NCBI GenBank assembly: GCA_903915535.1
Contig: CAIWTJ010000186.1
Span: 1 to 64,000 of the forward strand
From: Enhydrobacter aerosaccus
Lineage (GTDB): Bacteria > Pseudomonadota > Alphaproteobacteria > Reyranellales > Reyranellaceae
Length of the DNA stretch: 64,000 nt
Direction: 5' to 3'
The translations under genes were made by a program, and so were the position numbers. Below, in pieces: positions 57,670 through 64,000 of this stretch. A model generated the notes under the pieces. The model ran no database searches. It saw only the letters and a list, made by a program, of their open reading frames with translations, and had not been told where the DNA came from. Position 1 is the stretch's first letter; each line of letters begins with the position of its first letter.

Positions 57670-57725
57670 TGTCGTCTCCTTGAGTAACTGGAGGACGACT
57701 AACGGGAGGATCGCCGCCTGGTTCC

Positions 57726-59327
57726 TTACTTGTCGAGCCAGACGTCTTCGAAGCGGAAGCCGTTGTAGATGCTGTTCACCATGTTGGTATGGCCCTTCAC
57801 ATAGGGCTGCTGGCAGGTCGTGGACCGGCTCCAGTAGATCGGCGGGCGGGCGCCGTCGGCCAGCAGGCGGACGTCGATCTCGCGCACGATCGGCAGGCGC
57901 TTGGCCGGATCGCTCTCCGCCGACTGCTTGTCGAACAAAGCCTCGATCTCGGGATTGCAGTAGCCGGTGTAGTTGCGGCCCGACTTGCAGGCGAAGTTCT
58001 CGAAGAAGGTCTGGTCGGGATCGTCGACGCCGTTGCCGGTGGCGTTGACGGCCAGAGTGTATTCCTTGCGGCGCAGGCGATTGAACCACAGCGAGGTCTC
58101 CACGACCTCGACGCTGGCGTCGACGTGGATCGATTTCAGCTGGGCCGCGGTCATCTCGGCTGCGTCCTTGTAGAGCGCGACGCCGCGCGTGGCGATCTTG
58201 AGCCGGAGCGGCTTGTCGGCGCCGTAGCCCATCTTCTCCATCAGCGCCCGCGCGTCGGCGCGGTTCTTCTCGACGTCAGGCCCATAGCCCGGCACCACGG
58301 ACAGCAGGTCGGGAGGCAGGCCCCAGACGCCGTCGGGCGGCGGCTGCATCGTGCCGCCGACCACGGACAGTCCCTGCGTCAGGCCGTCGACGAAGGCCTT
58401 GCGGTCCAGCGCCAGCACCAGCGCGCGTCGCATGTCGGGATTGTCGAAAGGTGCCGCTGTGCGGTTAACCAGCAGGTTGACGTTGAGGTTCATCGACGTC
58501 GTCTCGCAGATCGCCGCCGGTGCTTCCTTCTTCACGAACTTGAGGTCGTTGGCCGTCACTTCCCACGGGAAGGTCATGTCGAAGCGTCCGGCGACGAAGC
58601 TCAGCGCCGCGGTCGTGGGGTTGTTGACGATGGTGAAGTCGATCGCGTCGAGATACGGCCGGCCCTTCTTCCAGTAGTCCGGATTGCGCACCAGCCGGAT
58701 GTTCTGGAACTCGCTGAACGACTGCATCTTGAACGGCCCGGTGCCGATCGGCCGCGTGCGCATCTGGGCCATCGAGACGTGGCAGGGGTATATCGGCGAC
58801 AGGCCCGACGCGAGCATCGACAGCAGGGAGGCTTGCGGGCGACGCAGGTAAAGCGTCACTTCGCTGTCGCCCGCGGCGCTCGCGCGGTCGAGGTTGCGGT
58901 ACCACGAGGCGCGCGGGTTGGTGCGCAGCTTCTGGCCCGACTTGTCGGTCAGCATGTCGAAGGTGCAGACGACGTCGCGCGCCGTGAACGGCCGGCCGTC
59001 GTGCCACTTCACGCCTTCCTCGAGCTTGAAGGTGATCGCGGTCTTGTCGGCGTTCCACGTCCACGACTTCGCGAGCTCGGGCTTGATCGTCTTTTCGCCG
59101 TTCTGCGCCACGTGCTGGTCGAACAGGACCAGGTTGTTGAAGACCGGCATGAACGGGATGATCGTCGAGATCGTCGCCTCTTCGTGGATCGAGGCGCTCG
59201 GGGGATTGTCGCGGTGATAGACCTTGAGCGTCCCGCCCGCCTTCTGCGCAAGCGCGGCCCCGGCCGTTCCGAACAAGACACACAGGAGGGCAGCCACCAT
59301 GCCGCCCGGCAGGATCATTGGCCGCAT
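57726..59327 (-). CDS. ABC transporter substrate-binding protein, family 5
   Basis: A 533-residue periplasmic binding protein with signal peptide (MRPMILPGGMVAALLCVLFG to about residue 28). The family 5 opening GGTLKVYHRDNPPSASIHEE and the signature FKLEEGVKWHDGRPFTARDV are present. ATG 59327 with GAGGAAG upstream is preferred over the longer frame. No permease is nearby; it is the third orphan binding protein in the window. It is same-strand with the repeat protein 56 bases downstream, so both may be co-transcribed. The ligand is unknown. Confidence 0.87.
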   Translation of the reverse strand: MRPMILPGGMVAALLCVLFGTAGAALAQKAGGTLKVYHRDNPPSASIHEEATISTIIPFMPVFNNLVLFDQHVAQNGEKTIKPELAKSWTWNADKTAITFKLEEGVKWHDGRPFTARDVVCTFDMLTDKSGQKLRTNPRASWYRNLDRASAAGDSEVTLYLRRPQASLLSMLASGLSPIYPCHVSMAQMRTRPIGTGPFKMQSFSEFQNIRLVRNPDYWKKGRPYLDAIDFTIVNNPTTAALSFVAGRFDMTFPWEVTANDLKFVKKEAPAAICETTSMNLNVNLLVNRTAAPFDNPDMRRALVLALDRKAFVDGLTQGLSVVGGTMQPPPDGVWGLPPDLLSVVPGYGPDVEKNRADARALMEKMGYGADKPLRLKIATRGVALYKDAAEMTAAQLKSIHVDASVEVVETSLWFNRLRRKEYTLAVNATGNGVDDPDQTFFENFACKSGRNYTGYCNPEIEALFDKQSAESDPAKRLPIVREIDVRLLADGARPPIYWSRSTTCQQPYVKGHTNMVNSIYNGFRFEDVWLDK

Positions 59328-59463
59328 GTCTTCCTCAGCATCGGGCGCAAGCGGTCGTGCGCGCCACTGCAACAAGTTTATACCTGCGGGTTGCTTCGTG
59401 CGACCCAATCATTTGCGCATGACTGCACAAAGGATTGGCCGGATACAAACGACACAAGCTTAC

Positions 59464-59485
59464 GCGGGGCGCACGGGCGCCCCGC
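59464..59485 (-). terminator. GC-rich hairpin after rpoD
   Basis: 8-bp stem (GCGGGGCG/CGCCCCGC, loop CACGGG) 7 bases past the rpoD stop, on the minus strand. Only short T runs follow, so it may act as a terminator or a 3' end stabiliser. Confidence 0.55.
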
Positions 59486-59491
59486 AGAGGC

Positions 59492-61522
<2,031 letters not shown>

Positions 61523-61715
61523 TGCTTTCCTTAATTTCCCTTACGATTTCTGCGGCAGAACAAGTTTCACGGCCGAAAGGCCGTTAATTTGGCTGCAAGA
61601 AGGAGAGTTTCGGGTGGGCGGTCCCGTTGAAACTACCCTTCTACTATATGGTAACGAACTTCAAGCGGCGATAGGTCAGGCGGCCGCAATATCCTGCAGG
61701 GCAGTTATTCCCGGC
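61523..61715. other. dnaG-rpoD intergenic region
   Basis: 193 bases. Probably holds an rpoD promoter; no unambiguous -35/-10 pair stands out. Nothing else is recognised. Confidence 0.4.
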
Positions 61716-63605
61716 CTATCCGGTCCCGGATTCGAAATTTTCCCTCTGCCGGCGCAACCGCATGTCCTCCATCTTCTGCAAATTCTCATCGGTATAGTCG
61801 TGGGCCAGGTCCTCGGCGTTCTGCTTCAGCTCGTCGGCCCCGCCCACGGTCAGGTTCAGGTGGGAGGCGGTCCGCCGCCAGCGGTCGATCCAGACGTTCG
61901 AGGGCTCCGACGCCTTGCGGAACACCCCCCGGGCTTTCACCCGGGCTGCCTCGGCGGCGGGGCCCAACCCGCTCCTTTGCAGATGCTCTGTGATTATCCG
62001 GGTTTCAAGGGGGACCTCGCCGTCCGTGACCGTATCGTCGGCGGCCGGGTCGATTCCTTCCGGGACGAGGGACAGGGCGTCCAGCAGGCCGCCTTGCAGC
62101 CGGCGCAGCTCTGGATTGGCGATTTCGAGCCGGGATACTTCGTCATACAGGACCCGCAGCAGGCTCGGCCGCTCGACCAGGACGCCCAGCAGCACCTGGA
62201 CCTGGCGCGACCCGTCGAGGTCCATCACCGCGGCCCGGGCGGCCGCGCCCGGCGGGAAGGGTGCGACCGGCGCTCCGGGCTGGCCGCGGAACGTCTTGCG
62301 CGGACCGCCCGCGCCCCACCACGGCTGGCCGTCGGGCTGGCGCATCTTGTTCAGCCGCGACCTCATCTCGGCGCGGTAGTGGTCGCGCACGTCGGGATCG
62401 GCGATCTGGTCGACGCGATGGAGCACGTCGCGCTGCAGGGCGGCGCGACGCTCGGGCGTGTCGGTGGGCTTGCCTTCGGTGTCGAGGTCCCACACGACGT
62501 CGGCCAGCGGCCGCGCGAGCTTCAGCACCGACTCGATTGCCGCGGGTCCGCGCGCGCGCAAGAGACTGTCGGGATCCTCGCCCGCCGGTAGCGCCACGAA
62601 GCGCAGGCTCTTGCCGGCCTTCAGGAGCGGCAGCGAGCGCTCGGCGCCGCGGTGCGCCGCCCGGCGTCCGGCATTGTCGCCGTCGAAGCAGAGATAGGGC
62701 TCGTCCGCCAGCTTCCAGACCTCGGCCAGCTGGCCTTCGGTCAGCGCCGTGCCGAGCGGCGCCACCGCGCCAGTGAAGCCCGCGACGTGCAGCGCGATCA
62801 CGTCCATGTAGCCTTCGGCCACGATCACCGGCTGGTCCTTGGTGACGGCCACGCGCGCGCGGTCGAGGCAGTAGAGATTGGCGCCCTTGTGAAAGAGCGG
62901 CGTCTCCGGAGAGTTGAGATACTTGGGCTCGCCCGGTCCGATCACGCGGCCGCCGAAGGCGATCACGCGCCCGCGCCGGTCGTTGATCGGGAACATCACG
63001 CGGCCGCGGAAGCGGTCGTAGGGCTCGCGGCGATTGTCGTCCGGCTGGATGGCGAGGCCTGCCTCGACGATCTTGTCGATCGTGGCGCCTTCGCGCTTCA
63101 GCGCGGCGATCACGCCGTCACGGCTGTCGGGCGAGAAGCCGAGGCGAAAATCGTCGATCGTTTCGTCCGATAGTCCGCGGCCGCGCAGATAGTCGAGCCC
63201 AGTGCGGCCGACCGGCAGGCGCAGCTGCTTCTGGAACCAGCGCGCGGCTTCCTCGACGACCTGCTGCAGGGTCGAGGCCTGTTGCGCGCGTTCGCGGTCC
63301 TGCGGCGTGGCCTGCGGCACCGGCATGCCGACTTCGCGCGCGAGCTTCTCGACCGCCTCCGGAAACGACATGCCCTCGGTCTTCATCACGAAGTCGAAGG
63401 CGCTGCCTTTCTCCTGGCAACCGAAGCAATAGAAGAAGCCCTTCTTGTCGCTGACCGTGAACGACGGAGTCTTCTCGTTGTGGAAGGGGCAGAGGCCCGC
63501 ATACTCGGAGCCGGACTTGCGCTTCAGCGAAACCTTGCGGCCCACGACGTCGCTCAGGCTGATGCGCGCCTTGAGTTCGTCGAGAAAGGCGGGAGGGAAG
63601 GCCAT
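61716..63605 (-). CDS. dnaG: DNA primase DnaG
   Basis: A 629-residue replication primase. Zinc finger with Cys39, His42, Cys60 and Cys63 (LCPFHNEKTPSF and YCFGCQEKG), then the TOPRIM core (VIVAEGYMDVIALHVAG with the catalytic Glu, and CFDGDNAGRRAA with the metal Asp pair). The C-terminal domain (about 470-629) for DnaB binding is helical. It makes RNA primers. The start is ATG 63605. Two palindromic sites lie about 80 and 120 bases upstream, which is unusual for dnaG. Confidence 0.97.
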   Translation of the reverse strand: MAFPPAFLDELKARISLSDVVGRKVSLKRKSGSEYAGLCPFHNEKTPSFTVSDKKGFFYCFGCQEKGSAFDFVMKTEGMSFPEAVEKLAREVGMPVPQATPQDRERAQQASTLQQVVEEAARWFQKQLRLPVGRTGLDYLRGRGLSDETIDDFRLGFSPDSRDGVIAALKREGATIDKIVEAGLAIQPDDNRREPYDRFRGRVMFPINDRRGRVIAFGGRVIGPGEPKYLNSPETPLFHKGANLYCLDRARVAVTKDQPVIVAEGYMDVIALHVAGFTGAVAPLGTALTEGQLAEVWKLADEPYLCFDGDNAGRRAAHRGAERSLPLLKAGKSLRFVALPAGEDPDSLLRARGPAAIESVLKLARPLADVVWDLDTEGKPTDTPERRAALQRDVLHRVDQIADPDVRDHYRAEMRSRLNKMRQPDGQPWWGAGGPRKTFRGQPGAPVAPFPPGAAARAAVMDLDGSRQVQVLLGVLVERPSLLRVLYDEVSRLEIANPELRRLQGGLLDALSLVPEGIDPAADDTVTDGEVPLETRIITEHLQRSGLGPAAEAARVKARGVFRKASEPSNVWIDRWRRTASHLNLTVGGADELKQNAEDLAHDYTDENLQKMEDMRLRRQRENFESGTG

Positions 63606-63686
63606 ATCCTAAGATGGCTCCGGCGGATGGGCGGCGCCACCCGCAGCGAAGAGGATAGCGGGGAGAAGAACGGACGGCAGGAGTTA

Positions 63687-63740
63687 GTTACTTTTCGTAA
63701 CGCATTTAAATACGGGAATAAAAGCGTTACCAAAAGTAAC
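63687..63740. promoter_or_regulatory. Two GTTAC-N5-GTAAC operator-like palindromes upstream of dnaG
   Basis: The 15-bp palindromes at 63687-63701 (GTTACTTTTCGTAAC) and 63726-63740 (GTTACCAAAAGTAAC) are centred 39 bases apart. Together they also form an imperfect 18-bp inverted repeat. They lie between the TetR-type gene (stop at 63806) and the dnaG ATG (63605), probably over the dnaG promoter. TetR or GntR-type dimers bind sites like these. Confidence 0.6.
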
Positions 63741-63805
63741 TGCCCAGTCGCGAGTCTCTGAGCTGCATTTCACCAAACTCATCATTGCGTATTTCGCATT
63801 GTTTG

Positions 63806-64000
63806 TCAAGAGTCGAATAACTGCCCGATATCGTCCAGCATCGAGGCCGTGACCCCCGCGAGCCGGGGCGCGGTGACGAGGGGCTGTCCAAGATAGGCCC
63901 AGTAGAGAAAGACGGCGCGTGCGAGTGCTTTCTTCCTGTCCACGCCGGCGGCGGCCAGCATCTTGGCGATATAGGCCACGCGACGGGCGTCGACGCCGGC
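63806..64000 (-). CDS. TetR-type transcriptional regulator, C-terminal part only
   Basis: Only the last 64 residues are inside the window (reading from the edge AGVDARRVAYIAKMLAAAGV…). The segment RAVFLYWAYLGQPLVTAPRL and the helical end MLDDIGQLFDS fit the C-terminal ligand-binding helices of the TetR family. The DNA-binding domain lies beyond 64000. It is partial because of the window edge, not truncated. It is upstream of dnaG on the same strand and might bind the palindromes at 63687-63740. Confidence 0.6.
   Translation of the reverse strand, partial: AGVDARRVAYIAKMLAAAGVDRKKALARAVFLYWAYLGQPLVTAPRLAGVTASMLDDIGQLFDS

Overview
The window looks like chromosome of a high-GC alphaproteobacterium. 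Family-level indications are the rpoD-dnaG order, alphaproteobacterial universal-stress and DUF1036 proteins, Flp/Fap pilins, a TraA-type relaxase and many orphan solute-binding proteins. A Reyranella-like or Rhizobiales-like host is my guess; the sequence alone does not settle the genus. Most lengthy open frames are antisense shadows caused by high GC. I kept those with recognisable families, ribosome sites, overlaps or paralogues.

Region 1 (1-19.6 kb) is ordinary chromosome: an isochorismatase-like hydrolase, three small Flp-type pilins, a two-domain universal stress protein with a hypothetical partner, a 1076-residue SAM/cyclase/AAA/TPR protein, a berberine-bridge-type flavoenzyme, an AI-2E-family permease plus a decayed copy of its 3' end, a copper chaperone, an S1/P1 nuclease, two solute-binding proteins without permeases and an amidohydrolase. 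Between 9.2 and 9.9 kb there is no gene but a cluster of palindromes, including three related stem-loops whose palindromic hexamer differs in each copy.

Region 2 (19,601-55,846) is an integrated mobile island. A 46-bp perfect direct repeat, which is the 3' part of a tRNA-Thr(GGT) gene, lies at both ends exactly 36,200 bp apart. The intact tRNA is at the right end and a tyrosine recombinase sits just inside the left end. The island carries a recombinase operon with small DNA-binding proteins, a 2530-residue histidine kinase with twelve GAF domains feeding a single-domain receiver and a receiver-adenylyl cyclase, a HigB/HigA-like toxin-antitoxin pair, and a TraA-type relaxase with its small HTH partner. 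It also holds a group I intron inside a tRNA-Leu(UAA)-like gene whose 5' half is degenerate, an IS1595-family transposon (39,718-42,046, 8-bp target duplication) with four passenger ORFs, two OmpR-type regulators, a membrane adenylyl cyclase, a pair of paralogous 90-residue secreted proteins and a heavy-metal-type RND efflux operon. Behind the pump are decayed copies of its outer-membrane factor and lipoprotein. No type IV secretion genes were seen, so it is best described as an integrative mobilizable element.

Region 3 (55.9-64 kb) is chromosome again: an amidohydrolase, a TPR-like anchored protein, a peptide-type solute-binding protein, rpoD, dnaG and the 3' end of a TetR-type regulator. 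Two 15-bp palindromic operator-like sites lie just upstream of dnaG.

Functional theme: three class III nucleotidyl cyclases occur in 42 kb, two of them inside the island. The island appears to import a sensory and efflux package, with cAMP as a likely output.
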